Assembly (NCBI GenBank): GCA_002440665.1
Contig: DJUX01000044.1
Coordinates: forward strand, 1 to 58,525
Direction: 5' to 3'
DNA from: Dechloromonas sp. UBA6271
Lineage (GTDB): Bacteria; Pseudomonadota; Gammaproteobacteria; Burkholderiales; Rhodocyclaceae
Length of the DNA stretch: 58,525 nt
Shown here: piece by piece, positions 7,869 through 16,558 of the stretch
How the letters are laid out: the number at the start of each line of letters is the position of its first letter
Position numbering within the stretch: position 1 is the first letter of the stretch
The notes under the pieces: model-generated
Databases searched by the model: none
What the model was told of the DNA's origin: nothing
The model's input: only the letters and a program-made list of their open reading frames with translations
Translations under genes and position numbers: made by a program

Positions 7869-8450
7869 TCAATGCCCGGCCAGCAACTGGCCGATATCGG
7901 CGGCGATGTCGTCGACGCTGGCCGTGTCCTTGACGTAAAGCCGCAGGCGCCCGGCGAGGTCGAAGACATAGGCACCGGATGAATGATCGAGCACGTAGCC
8001 GAGGTCGCTACTGACGTCCTTGCGGGCGCTGAAGACGCGGAATTCGTCGGCAACGGCCTTGATCTGCCCGGCATCGCCGCGCAGCCCGAGAAACGACGGA
8101 TGAAACCACGGGACGAAATCCTTCAGCCGTGCCTCGCTGTCACGCTCCGGGTCGAGCGTGACGAACAGGACCTGTACTTTCTGCGCCTCCGGCCCCAGAG
8201 CTTTCATCACCTCGGCCAGGCGCGCCAGCATCGTCGGGCAAATATCCGGGCACGATGTGTAGCCGAAAAAGATCACCACCACACGGCCGTGGAAATCCTT
8301 GAGCGAACGGCGCTGTCCGTTATGGTCGCCCAACTCGAATCCGCGGCCGAAGCTGGCTCCGGTGAGGTCGGTATTGCGAAAGGCCACCGGCGTCGGATCG
8401 CAGGCGGTCAGCAAAATGCAGGGCAAGGCGAGAAACAGGCGGCGATCCAT
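7869..8450 (-). CDS. SCO1/SenC family copper-binding lipoprotein
   Basis: 193 residues from ATG 8450. A lipobox (ILLTAC, Cys17) makes it a predicted lipoprotein facing the periplasm. The thioredoxin-like fold has the copper ligands Cys67 and Cys71 in TSCPDIC and a distal His in VLDHSS. SCO proteins load or reduce the CuA site of cytochrome oxidase subunit II. The position divergent to coxB fits this role. The reading frame extends upstream to 8642 but that part overlaps coxB and is not needed. Confidence 0.93.
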   Translation of the reverse strand: MDRRLFLALPCILLTACDPTPVAFRNTDLTGASFGRGFELGDHNGQRRSLKDFHGRVVVIFFGYTSCPDICPTMLARLAEVMKALGPEAQKVQVLFVTLDPERDSEARLKDFVPWFHPSFLGLRGDAGQIKAVADEFRVFSARKDVSSDLGYVLDHSSGAYVFDLAGRLRLYVKDTASVDDIAADIGQLLAGH

Positions 8451-8526
8451 CGCAAAATTTTCTGAACTATTTTCGGTAAATCGATTCTGAATGCTGCAAT
8501 CGGTTCTCACAAGGGGAGGGAACAGA

Positions 8527-9741
8527 ATGGCAAGCGTAACGCTTGAGAGTTGGACGATGGACAATATGGTCGGTAATGTTGTTGAGTGGTTGAAAAAAAC
8601 CATTTGCCTGCTGATTCTGTTCATTCTCCCCGGTATCGCCAACGCGGCCTACAACTTCAACTTCCCGGAACCGGTCACGCCGATCGCGCGGGAAACGCTG
8701 CACATTCACAACGAGTTCATGCTCATCATCACCATCCTGTTCGTGGTGGTGTTCGCGATCATGATCTACTCGATGATCAAGCACCGGAAGAGCATCGGCC
8801 ACCAGCCCGCCAGTTTCAGCGGGCCACGCAGCGCGCTGCAATGGTTGTGGGTGCTGATCCCCTTCGCCATCCTGCTCTTCATCGACTTCGTGCTCATGGG
8901 CATTCCCGCGGTCAAGGCCATCATCACGATGGAGGACACCAAGAACCGCGCCGACATGGTGCTCAAGGTGACCGGTATGCAGTGGAAATGGCAGTACGAA
9001 TACCCCGAAGCCGGCATCAAGTTCATCAGCACGCTGGCGACTCCGCGCGACCAGATCACCAATGCCGAAGCCAAGGGCGAGCATTACCTGCTGGAAGTGG
9101 ACAAGCCGGTGGTGCTGCCGGTCGGCAGGAAGGTGCGCATCCTGCTGACCTCGACCGATGTCATCCACACCTGGTGGGTGCCGCAGTTCGGCGTCAAGCG
9201 CGATGCCATCCCCGGCTTCCTGCGCGAAACCTGGGTCCTGATCGAAAAGCCGGGCACCTACCGCGGCCAGTGCGCCGAACTTTGCGGCAAGGATCACGGC
9301 TTCATGCCGGTGGTCGTCCATGCCGTTCCCGAACCCGAATATCTCGCATGGCTGGAGCAACAGAAGGCGGAGGCCAAGGCTGCCGCCGGCGGCGCCGACC
9401 GGACCTGGAGCAGCGAGGAACTGATGGCGGCTGGCAAGGAGGTCTACGAGAAGCAATGCGTTGCCTGCCACCAGGCCAGCGGCCAAGGGCTGCCGCCGGC
9501 CTTCCCGGCCCTCGCCGGCAGCAAGGTGGTCAATGCGCCACTGCTCGACATGAACGGCAAGATCGTCAAGGACAGCCATGTCGACCGCGTCATGAACGGC
9601 AAGCCGGGTACCGCCATGCAGGCGTTCCGCAACACCTTGTCCAATGTCGAACTGGCAGCGGTCATTACCTATGAACGGAACAGTTTCGGCAACCGCCGGG
9701 GCGACATGATCCAGCCCGCCCAGATCAAGGCCTTGCGCTAG
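8527..9741 (+). CDS. coxB: cytochrome c oxidase subunit II with fused cytochrome c (caa3-type)
   Basis: 404 residues from ATG 8527, preceded by GGGAGG. A signal/anchor region to about 40 and two membrane spans (about 63-85 and 103-128) lead to the periplasmic CuA domain, with ligands His214, Cys249, Glu251, Cys253, His257 and Met260 (CAELCGKDHGFM). After a short Ala-rich linker comes a class I cytochrome c domain with haem motif CVACH (311-315) and a likely Met ligand in GTAMQAF. Receives electrons from soluble carriers and passes them to subunit I. First gene of the cox operon. Confidence 0.96.
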   Translation: MASVTLESWTMDNMVGNVVEWLKKTICLLILFILPGIANAAYNFNFPEPVTPIARETLHIHNEFMLIITILFVVVFAIMIYSMIKHRKSIGHQPASFSGPRSALQWLWVLIPFAILLFIDFVLMGIPAVKAIITMEDTKNRADMVLKVTGMQWKWQYEYPEAGIKFISTLATPRDQITNAEAKGEHYLLEVDKPVVLPVGRKVRILLTSTDVIHTWWVPQFGVKRDAIPGFLRETWVLIEKPGTYRGQCAELCGKDHGFMPVVVHAVPEPEYLAWLEQQKAEAKAAAGGADRTWSSEELMAAGKEVYEKQCVACHQASGQGLPPAFPALAGSKVVNAPLLDMNGKIVKDSHVDRVMNGKPGTAMQAFRNTLSNVELAAVITYERNSFGNRRGDMIQPAQIKALR

Positions 9742-9751
9742 GAGAACCGCA

Positions 9752-11350
9752 ATGAGCAGCGTGACGACGACCCACCCCGTGGAACAGCATGCCGAATATC
9801 ACCCGGGCGGCCTGCTGCGCTGGCTGACGACGACCAACCACAAGGATATCGGGACGATGTACATGACCTTCGCCCTGATCATGTTCTTCGTCGGCGGCAT
9901 CATGATCCTGGCGGTGCGCGCCGAATTGTTCCAGCCGGGCCTGCAACTGATGAAGCCGGAATTCTTCAACCAGCTGATCGGCGTGCATGCGCTGGTGATG
10001 ATCTTCGCGGCGCTGATGCCGGCCGCCACCGGCTTCGCCAACTGGATGATCCCGCTGATGATCGGCGCCCCCGACATGGCGCTGCCGCGACTCAACAACT
10101 GGGGCTTCTGGCTGCTGCCACCGGCCGCCTTCCTGCTCACCCTGCCCTTCTCGTTGGCCTTGCTGGGCTTCGGCGACGGTGCCATCGCCACCGGCTGGAC
10201 CTTCTACGCGCCGCTCTCGGTGCAGGGTGGATGGGGCGTCGACTTTGCCATTCTGGCCGTGCATATTCTCGGAATCTCGTCGATCATGGGGTCGATCAAC
10301 ATCATCGTCACCATCTTCAACATGCGCGCGCCGGGCATGACCATGATGAAGCTGCCGCTTTTCGCCTGGGGCTGGCTGATCACCGCCTTCCTGCTGATCG
10401 CCACGCTGCCGGTACTGGCTGGCGCGGTGACCATGCTGCTGACTGACCGCCACTTTGGCACCCACTTCTTCGACGCCGCCGGCGGCGGCGACCCGATCCT
10501 TTTCCAGCACCTGTTCTGGTTCTTCGGCCACCCCGAGGTGTACATCCTGCTGTTGCCGGTCTGGGGCCTGATGCCGCATGTACTGTCCACCTTCTCGCGC
10601 AAGCCGGTCTACGGCTACAAGGCGCAGGTTTACAGCTTCATCGCCATAGGCATCCTGTCGGTGGTGGTTTGGGCGCACCACTTCTTTACCGCCGGAATGC
10701 CGATACCGGCATTGATCTACTTCATGTTCAGCACGATGGCGATTTCTCTCCCGCTGGCGGTGCTCTTCTTCTGCTGGATCGCCACCATGTGGAAGGGCGC
10801 GATGAGCTTCGAGACACCGATGCTGTTCGCCGTCGGCTTCATCGTCCTCTTCGGCATCGCCGGGCTGACCGGGCTGATCCTCGCCGACGTCGCCGCCGAC
10901 GCCCAGTATCACCATAGCTATTTCGTCGTCGCCCACTTCCATTACGCGCTGTTCGCCGGCGGCATCATGGGCGTCATGACCGGCGTCTATTACTGGCTGC
11001 CGAAATGGACCGGCCACATGTACAACGAAACGCTGGGCAAATTGCATTTCTGGCTGACCGTCATCTCCTTCAACCTCACCTTCATACCGCAGTTCTTCCT
11101 CGGCCTGGCCGGCATGCCGCGGCGCATTCCCGACTATGCTCTGCAGTTCGCCGAATTCAACGCCATTTCGACCATCGGCGCCTTCATTCTCGGGCTAAGC
11201 CAATTACTCTTTGCCTGGAACGTATGGGCTTGCGTGCGCGGTGGCAAGAAGGCGGAAAGCCGTTCCTGGGAAGGTGCCGAGGGTCTGGAATGGGAATTGC
11301 CGTCGCCACCGCCGCACCACACCTGGGAAATCCAGCCGCAGATCAAGTAG
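9752..11350 (+). CDS. coxA: cytochrome c oxidase subunit I
   Basis: 532 residues, 12 predicted membrane spans. The haem-copper core is present: GVHALVMIF (haem a ligand region), WFFGHPEVYILLLP (CuB His and the cross-linked Tyr, with the K-channel region following), VWAHHFFTAG (two CuB His) and HHSYFVVAHFHYAL (haem a and a3 ligands). The start lies 7 bases beyond AGGAGA, ten bases after coxB. Terminal aerobic oxidase that pumps protons and reduces O2. Confidence 0.97.
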   Translation: MSSVTTTHPVEQHAEYHPGGLLRWLTTTNHKDIGTMYMTFALIMFFVGGIMILAVRAELFQPGLQLMKPEFFNQLIGVHALVMIFAALMPAATGFANWMIPLMIGAPDMALPRLNNWGFWLLPPAAFLLTLPFSLALLGFGDGAIATGWTFYAPLSVQGGWGVDFAILAVHILGISSIMGSINIIVTIFNMRAPGMTMMKLPLFAWGWLITAFLLIATLPVLAGAVTMLLTDRHFGTHFFDAAGGGDPILFQHLFWFFGHPEVYILLLPVWGLMPHVLSTFSRKPVYGYKAQVYSFIAIGILSVVVWAHHFFTAGMPIPALIYFMFSTMAISLPLAVLFFCWIATMWKGAMSFETPMLFAVGFIVLFGIAGLTGLILADVAADAQYHHSYFVVAHFHYALFAGGIMGVMTGVYYWLPKWTGHMYNETLGKLHFWLTVISFNLTFIPQFFLGLAGMPRRIPDYALQFAEFNAISTIGAFILGLSQLLFAWNVWACVRGGKKAESRSWEGAEGLEWELPSPPPHHTWEIQPQIK

Positions 11351-11359
11351 GAGGACAGC

Positions 11360-11482
11360 ATGGAACAGCCGTTCAGCAACGAAGATCTCGAAAGACGTCG
11401 CGCCGCCTCCCGCCGTCTCGGCTGGCTGATCGCGGCAGCAGCACTGCTCCTTTACCTGGCCGGCCTTTTCATCAAGCGCTGA
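11360..11482 (+). CDS. 40-residue cytochrome oxidase small assembly protein
   Basis: ATG 11360 follows a near-ideal AGGAGG five bases upstream and directly succeeds coxA. It encodes 40 residues: a charged N-terminal half (EDLERRRAASRR) and one membrane span (about 20-37) ending FIKR. Small single-span proteins at this position between coxA and ctaG are known in betaproteobacteria and are called cytochrome oxidase small assembly proteins. ctaG begins four bases after its stop, so it is translated within the operon. Confidence 0.8.
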   Translation: MEQPFSNEDLERRRAASRRLGWLIAAAALLLYLAGLFIKR

Positions 11483-11486
11483 TCCC

Positions 11487-12095
11487 ATGGAACAGGTTCA
11501 CCCGGCGCCGCACGACAACGCCCGACTGGTTCGCCGCCTGCTCCTGCTGGTCGCCGCCGCATTCGTCTTCGCCTTCGCCATGGTGCCGCTTTACGACGTG
11601 CTCTGCGAAGCGACCGGCTTCAACGGCAAGACGGCGGGCGGCATCATTCGCGACGGCTTCGCAGTCGGCGGGCTGAAGGCTGGCACCGCACCGACGCCCG
11701 CCGTCGATCTCACACGCACCGTCCGCGTCGAGTTCACCGGCACCGTGATGCCGGGGCTGCCGTGGGACATGCGTCCGCTCACCATCAGCCTCGACCTGCA
11801 TCCCGGCGAAATGCAGCAGGTCAGTTACCTGGTGCGCAACACCTCGAACCGGGAAGTGACCGGGCAGGCCGTTCCCAGCGTCACCCCGGGGCAGGCCGCC
11901 CAGCATTTCGAGAAGATCGAGTGCTTCTGCTTTTCGCAACAGACGCTCGGGCCGGGTGAGGCGCGCGAAATGCCGCTCGCTTTTATCATCAAACCGGAGG
12001 TCGACCGCAACATCACCCATATCACGTTGTCCTACGCCTTTTTCAGCACCGACGGGCAGCGCGAAACGCTGACCAGCGCCAGGGAGGTCCGATGA
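11487..12095 (+). CDS. ctaG: cytochrome c oxidase assembly protein CtaG/COX11
   Basis: 202 residues. One N-terminal membrane span (about 15-40) ends in VPLYDVLCEATGFNG, the family signature. The soluble immunoglobulin-like domain carries the copper-binding motif ECFCF. It delivers copper to the CuB centre of subunit I. Its stop overlaps the coxC start (ATGA). Confidence 0.95.
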   Translation: MEQVHPAPHDNARLVRRLLLLVAAAFVFAFAMVPLYDVLCEATGFNGKTAGGIIRDGFAVGGLKAGTAPTPAVDLTRTVRVEFTGTVMPGLPWDMRPLTISLDLHPGEMQQVSYLVRNTSNREVTGQAVPSVTPGQAAQHFEKIECFCFSQQTLGPGEAREMPLAFIIKPEVDRNITHITLSYAFFSTDGQRETLTSAREVR

Positions 12096-12964
12096 AAACC
12101 AGTGCTGTTCACAGCGCACCGCGCGATCACTATTTCGTTCCCCAACCCAGCCTTTATCCGGTGATCCTGTCCGGCGGCATGTTCCTGCTGGCACTCGGCT
12201 TCATCCAGTCGATCAACGGCTTTCTTCTGGGACGCTGGGTCATGCTGGGCGGTTTTTCGGTCATCCTCTATGTGCTGTTCGGCTGGTTCGGGCGCGTCAT
12301 CAACGAGTCGCAAAGTGGCGCCTACCGCGACTGGGAAGACCTTTCCTTCCGCTACGGCATGATCTGGTTCATCGCCACCGAGGTCATGTTCTTTGCTGCC
12401 TTCTTCGGGGCCCTGTTCTATGTGCGGACCATTTCGGTCCCTACCCTGGGCGGCATGGACGCGGCCCATGGCACCAGCCTGTGGCCCGACTTCAGCGGTA
12501 CCTGGCCGACCAGCGGACCGAAAGGCCCGACGTTCACGCCGATGGGCGCCTGGGGCATTCCGGCGCTCAACACCGCCCTGCTGCTCAGTTCCGGCGCGAC
12601 CGTCACCTGGGCGCACTGGGCGCTGCTGCGCGGCAAACGGGTCCAACTCAATCTCGGGCTGGCCGCAACAATACTGCTGGGCACCACCTTCCTCGGCTTC
12701 CAGGCCTGGGAATACCAGCACGCCTACACCGAACTCGGGCTGACCATGGGTGCCGGCGTCTATGGTGCCACCTTCTTCATGCTCACCGGCTTTCACGGCT
12801 TTCACGTCACGCTCGGCACGATCATGCTGCTGGTCATCCTGCTGCGCTGTCTGCGCGGCCATTTCAGCGCCGAGCGCCATTTCGCCTTCGAGGGTGTGGC
12901 CTGGTACTGGCACTTCGTCGACGTGGTCTGGCTGATCCTCTTCGTCTTCGTCTATTGGCTGTAA
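12092..12964 (+). CDS. coxC: cytochrome c oxidase subunit III
   Basis: 290 residues, seven predicted membrane spans. MIWFIATEVMFFAAFFGALFYV and the conserved GFHGFHVTLGTIML, plus the terminal WYWHFVDVVWLILFVFVYWL, are diagnostic of subunit III. It is translationally coupled to ctaG by the 4-base overlap. Its last 13 bases overlap the end of the convergent DUF2909 gene. Confidence 0.96.
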   Translation: MKTSAVHSAPRDHYFVPQPSLYPVILSGGMFLLALGFIQSINGFLLGRWVMLGGFSVILYVLFGWFGRVINESQSGAYRDWEDLSFRYGMIWFIATEVMFFAAFFGALFYVRTISVPTLGGMDAAHGTSLWPDFSGTWPTSGPKGPTFTPMGAWGIPALNTALLLSSGATVTWAHWALLRGKRVQLNLGLAATILLGTTFLGFQAWEYQHAYTELGLTMGAGVYGATFFMLTGFHGFHVTLGTIMLLVILLRCLRGHFSAERHFAFEGVAWYWHFVDVVWLILFVFVYWL

Positions 12965-13152
12965 CCGGGTATGAAACCGAAGCGGAAGCCGAGCAGCAAC
13001 AGCACGAAAAGCGCGATCGACAGGCCGATGCGCAAGGTCAGCGCCCAGGCCGTGCGCTCGCCAGCCCCACGGTCGCGATAAAGATAGAAGAGCCCGGAAA
13101 ACAGACTGCCTACGATGGCCAACAACAGCAAAATCACCAGCACCTTGATCAT
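12952..13152 (-). CDS. DUF2909 twin-transmembrane protein
   Basis: 66 residues from ATG 13152: a hydrophobic segment (about 2-22), a short charged loop (YRDRGAGERTAW) and a second hydrophobic segment (about 36-58). This is the DUF2909 family, which typically lies antiparallel between coxC and the SURF1 gene in betaproteobacterial cox operons. It overlaps coxC by 13 bases at its 3' end, and the annotated 5' end of the SURF1 gene at its own start. A function in oxidase biogenesis is suspected from context only. Confidence 0.82.
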   Translation of the reverse strand: MIKVLVILLLLAIVGSLFSGLFYLYRDRGAGERTAWALTLRIGLSIALFVLLLLGFRFGFIPGYSQ

Positions 13153-13918
13153 CGACGAGTCCTCCGCGAGACTTTCCGCTGACCAGTATGCGCGCCGGCC
13201 TGCCGGCCCGGCAAGGGCGTCGCGCCGCCAGGTGGCAATCCTCGGTGGCGTGTTGCTGGCCTTCCTGCTGCCTGCCTTCGTTTCGCTGGGCCTGTGGCAA
13301 TGGCGCAAGGCCGAAGTCAAGACCACGTTGCAGGCCGAACTCGATGCGCGCAGCAGCGATGCCCCGGTGATCATGCCGACCGCGCCCGTTGCCGGCGAAT
13401 CACTGCGCTACCGGCGGGTCATCCTGCGTGGCACTTACGACGCGGCGCGGCAGGTGCTGATCGACAATCGCCTCTACCGCGAGCAGGCCGGCTACCACGT
13501 CATCACCCCGCTCCGCCTCGAAGGCTCGGCGATGCATGTGCTGGTCAATCGCGGCTGGCTGCCGGCCGCCGCCGATCATCGCATCCTTCCAACTGCCGAG
13601 GTGCCGGCCGGGACGGTAGAGCTGACCGGCATCGCCGTCGTTCCCGTCCAGCGCTTCTTCAATCTGGCCGCACAACCGAGCAGTGGCTGGGAACCGGTCT
13701 GGCAAAATCTCGACCTTGCCCGTTTCAACGAGGTCTTGCCTTATCCGCTGCAGCCCGTGCTCATCCAGCTCGATGCCGCAGCCCCTGGCGGCTACCTGCG
13801 CGAATGGCCGCGTCCCGACGAACGCGCCGACCGCCATCGCAGCTATGCATTGCAGTGGTTCGGCTTCGCCGTGTCCAGTCTCGGCATCTGGGCCTACTTG
13901 CTGTGGCGCCGGCCATGA
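13115..13918 (+). CDS. SURF1 family cytochrome oxidase biogenesis protein
   Basis: The open frame gives 267 residues. The core starts with a basic stretch and membrane span (RRQVAILGGVLLAFLLPAFVSLGLWQWRK, about 37-65). The SURF1 signatures GYHVITPLRL and VLVNRGWLP follow, and a second span lies at the C-terminus (WFGFAVSSLGIWAYLLW). SURF1 helps insert haem a into subunit I. The true start is uncertain: the ATG at 13115 has no clear ribosome site and overlaps the antiparallel DUF2909 gene, and the GTG at 13232 is an alternative. The next gene overlaps its stop (ATGA). Confidence 0.88.
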   Translation: MANNSKITSTLIIDESSARLSADQYARRPAGPARASRRQVAILGGVLLAFLLPAFVSLGLWQWRKAEVKTTLQAELDARSSDAPVIMPTAPVAGESLRYRRVILRGTYDAARQVLIDNRLYREQAGYHVITPLRLEGSAMHVLVNRGWLPAAADHRILPTAEVPAGTVELTGIAVVPVQRFFNLAAQPSSGWEPVWQNLDLARFNEVLPYPLQPVLIQLDAAAPGGYLREWPRPDERADRHRSYALQWFGFAVSSLGIWAYLLWRRP

Positions 13919-14508
13919 CGACCGCCTCCATCCGGCCTTCCCTGCCGCCGCGCAACGGTTCACTCATGCTGGCGCTGGTCGTCGGCCTGCTCATCCTCCC
14001 CTTCGCGATCGCCGGCGGACTCTTCCTGTTCGGCTGGCAGCCGGCGCGATCAGCCAACCATGGGCAGTTGCTCAACCCACCATTGCCGTTGTCCGCCAGC
14101 GGGCTGCTGACGCCGGAAGGGCAAGCGCTGGCGACCGCCGAACTGGGCGACAAATGGCTGCTGCTGCTGAGCGGCAGCGGCCCCTGCGATGCCGCCTGCG
14201 CCAACAGGATCGATGAAATGCGCCGTATCCAGGTGTCGCTGAACAAGGACATGGAGCGTCTGCGCCGCGTCGTCCTGAGCGACTACCCGAGCGATGCGGA
14301 ACTCGCCGCTGCCCGACAGCGCCAGCCCGATCTGCTGGTAGTCACGGCCCCGTCAAACTGGCTGCCTGGCGCCACTGGCGATGCCGGCTACCGCCTCCAC
14401 ATTGTCGACCCGCAGGGCCGGCTTATTATGGATTACCCCGCCGGAGTCGCCGCCAAAGGGGTACGCGCCGACCTTGAACGCCTGCTCAAATTCGCGTGGA
14501 CCGGTTAG
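13915..14508 (+). CDS. hypothetical membrane-anchored protein of the cox operon
   Basis: 197 residues. One membrane span at about 18-42 (LMLALVVGLLILPFAIAGGLFLFG) is followed by a thioredoxin-like periplasmic domain: LGDKWLLLLSGSGPCDAACANRIDEMRRI resembles the SCO fold with Cys-x-x-x-Cys, and LHIVDPQGRLIMDYP is the usual closing strand. It resembles SCO-like proteins; a role in copper or thiol handling for the oxidase is inference. Coupled to SURF1 by a 4-base overlap and followed by ctaB. Confidence 0.82.
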   Translation: MTTASIRPSLPPRNGSLMLALVVGLLILPFAIAGGLFLFGWQPARSANHGQLLNPPLPLSASGLLTPEGQALATAELGDKWLLLLSGSGPCDAACANRIDEMRRIQVSLNKDMERLRRVVLSDYPSDAELAAARQRQPDLLVVTAPSNWLPGATGDAGYRLHIVDPQGRLIMDYPAGVAAKGVRADLERLLKFAWTG

Positions 14509-14518
14509 GAGAACCCTC

Positions 14519-15415
14519 ATGCAAACCGTAGCCGCACCGACCCTATCCTTCGCCCAGCGCCTGGCCGCCTTTGGCCATCTATGCAAGCCGCGGGTGAACA
14601 GCCTGATCGTGTTTACCGCGATGATTGGCATGTTCCTCGCAACACCCGGCTTTCCGCCACTGCTACGCTTCCTTGTCGCCTCGCTCGGCATCGCGCTGGT
14701 GTCCTTCGCCGCCGCCGCCCTCAACTGCCTGGTCGAACGCACCGTCGACGCGAAAATGGCGAGAACCAGCTGGCGCGCCACGGCCCGCGGCGACATTTCG
14801 GCGCTGGAGACCGTCACCCTGGCGACCCTCCTCGGCGCCGTCGGGCTCTGGCTTCTGCACAGCTTCATCAACGACCTGACGATGTGGCTGACACTGGCCA
14901 CCTTCGTCGGCTACACCGTCATCTACACGCTGATCCTGAAGCCGGCGACACCGATGAACATCGTCATCGGCGGCGCTTCCGGCGCCATGCCGCCGCTGCT
15001 GGGGTGGACCGCAATGACCGGCCACATTTCGGCGGAACCGCTGGTCCTGTTCCTGATTATCTTCCTGTGGACGCCGCCGCATTTCTGGTCGCTCGCCTGC
15101 TACCGGCGCGACGACTATGCGCGCTCCGGGCTGCCGATGCTGCCGGTGACCCACGGCATTCCCTTCACTTGCCAGCATATCCTCTGGTACACGGTGATGC
15201 TGGCCGCCGCCAGCCTGATACCGGTTTCCCTTGGCATGAGCGGCGGATTCTACCTGCTCGCCATCAGCCTGCTCGACCTCGTCTTCCTCGGCTATGCGGT
15301 CGCGCTCTGTCGCAACTACAGTGATACCCTGGCCCGGCGCACCTTCCGCTACTCGATTCTTTACCTGACACTGCTCTTCGCCGCATTGTTCGCCGACCGC
15401 CTGATCGCTTTCTAA
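14519..15415 (+). CDS. ctaB: protohaem IX farnesyltransferase (haem O synthase)
   Basis: 298 residues from ATG 14519, with AGGAG upstream. UbiA-type prenyltransferase with about nine membrane spans. The first Asp-rich motif region is LNCLVERTVDAKMART (family N-x-x-x-D-x-x-x-D), and the conserved WTPPHFWSLA and YARSGLPMLPV motifs are present. Adds a farnesyl group to protohaem to give haem O for the terminal oxidase. Upstream frame extension to 14381 overlaps the previous gene and is rejected. Confidence 0.96.
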   Translation: MQTVAAPTLSFAQRLAAFGHLCKPRVNSLIVFTAMIGMFLATPGFPPLLRFLVASLGIALVSFAAAALNCLVERTVDAKMARTSWRATARGDISALETVTLATLLGAVGLWLLHSFINDLTMWLTLATFVGYTVIYTLILKPATPMNIVIGGASGAMPPLLGWTAMTGHISAEPLVLFLIIFLWTPPHFWSLACYRRDDYARSGLPMLPVTHGIPFTCQHILWYTVMLAAASLIPVSLGMSGGFYLLAISLLDLVFLGYAVALCRNYSDTLARRTFRYSILYLTLLFAALFADRLIAF

Positions 15416-15423
15416 CCACGCCC

Positions 15424-16425
15424 GTGGCCATGCGCCTCTACCGTCACCTGCTGCTGGCTACAACCGTGCTGGCCTTTGCCGTCATCGCGCTCGGCGCTTA
15501 CGTCCGTCTCTCCGACGCCGGCCTAGGCTGCCCGGACTGGCCAGGTTGCTACGGCCACTGGCTGGGCGTTCCCGACGAAATCCACGAACAACTGGCGGCG
15601 CAACAAGCCTACCCCGGACGCCCGGTGCAGACCGCCAAGGCGTGGAAGGAAATGGTCCACCGCTATTTCGCCGGAACCCTCGGCCTGCTGATTCTGGCCA
15701 TCTGCCTGCTCGCCTGGCGCGCCGAATTCCGTAACCGGCAAACGCCAACCCTGCCGACCTTGCTGCTTGGGATCGTCGGTCTGCAGGCGGCGCTGGGCAT
15801 GTGGACCGTCACGCTGCTGCTGAAACCCTTGATCGTCACCCTGCATCTGCTCGGCGGCATGAGCACACTGGCCTTGCTTATCGCCATGAGTATCAAAAAC
15901 GCCCTTCCTGCCCCGGCCGGCGGTGCCGGGCAAAAACTTCGCTTGCTGGCAGCCATCGCCTTGCTCGTCGTCATTGCCCAGATCGCACTCGGTGGCTGGG
16001 TCAGCAGCAATTACGCCGCCGTCGCCTGCCCGGACTTCCCGCTCTGCCAAGGGCAATGGCAACCACCCATGGATTTCGCCCAGGCTTTTACCCTGCATCG
16101 CGAACTGGGTTTCACCGGCGACGGCCGCCTGCTCTCGACCGAAGCACTGACGGCAATCCACTGGAGCCACCGCTTTGGGGCGCTGGCGGTCCTGTTCGGC
16201 GTTGGCGCACTGGCGTTGTCGCTAATCCGCACACTGGGCGGCCAGTGGCGGCACTGGGGGCTGGTGCTGCTAGGATTGCTGGGCATGCAGATCGGTCTGG
16301 GCATCGCCAACGTCCTGTTTTCTCTGCCATTGACGCTTGCCGTCGGCCATAACCTTGGCGCCGCCTGCCTGCTGAGCACGACGCTGGCACTCAATATCCA
16401 GCTCCGAAAAGCAAATAGCCCTTAG
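15424..16425 (+). CDS. ctaA: haem A synthase (COX15/CtaA)
   Basis: 333 residues from GTG 15424, or 331 from ATG 15430. Eight predicted membrane spans in two four-helix halves. GAYVRLSDAGLGCPDWPGCYG is the family signature with the paired Cys in the first extracellular loop; a second CPDFPLCQG pair is in the matching loop of the second half. Haem-ligand His residues lie in MVHRYFAG, TLHLLGG, IHWSHRFGA and VGHNLGA. Converts haem O to haem A, ending the cox operon's cofactor branch. Confidence 0.95.
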   Translation: MAMRLYRHLLLATTVLAFAVIALGAYVRLSDAGLGCPDWPGCYGHWLGVPDEIHEQLAAQQAYPGRPVQTAKAWKEMVHRYFAGTLGLLILAICLLAWRAEFRNRQTPTLPTLLLGIVGLQAALGMWTVTLLLKPLIVTLHLLGGMSTLALLIAMSIKNALPAPAGGAGQKLRLLAAIALLVVIAQIALGGWVSSNYAAVACPDFPLCQGQWQPPMDFAQAFTLHRELGFTGDGRLLSTEALTAIHWSHRFGALAVLFGVGALALSLIRTLGGQWRHWGLVLLGLLGMQIGLGIANVLFSLPLTLAVGHNLGAACLLSTTLALNIQLRKANSP

Positions 16426-16558
16426 CGGCTGTTCACAATCAATCGTATCAACACCCGCCTACAGTTCATTCACCTCGCCTTCTTGGCGCTTTTGCTCAGA
16501 AGATCGTGAACAGGTTCTGAGGAAGTTTGGGTTCGCGTTCTATTAAAGACAGAGGCCA

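Noticed and set aside
9725..11047. 440-codon open frame on the minus strand across coxA
   Set aside because: It is antisense to the unmistakable coxA; its product is His/Asp/Gln-rich with no hydrophobic pattern, as expected for a shadow of a G+C-rich membrane-protein gene.
12032..13300. 422-codon minus-strand frame across coxC
   Set aside because: Shadow of coxC and SURF1; the real minus-strand gene here is the short DUF2909 gene in another frame.
16476..16494. Hairpin CGCC/GGCG with four T after ctaA
   Set aside because: Only a 4-bp stem; too weak to list as a terminator by itself, so it is mentioned only in the neighbouring gene entry.
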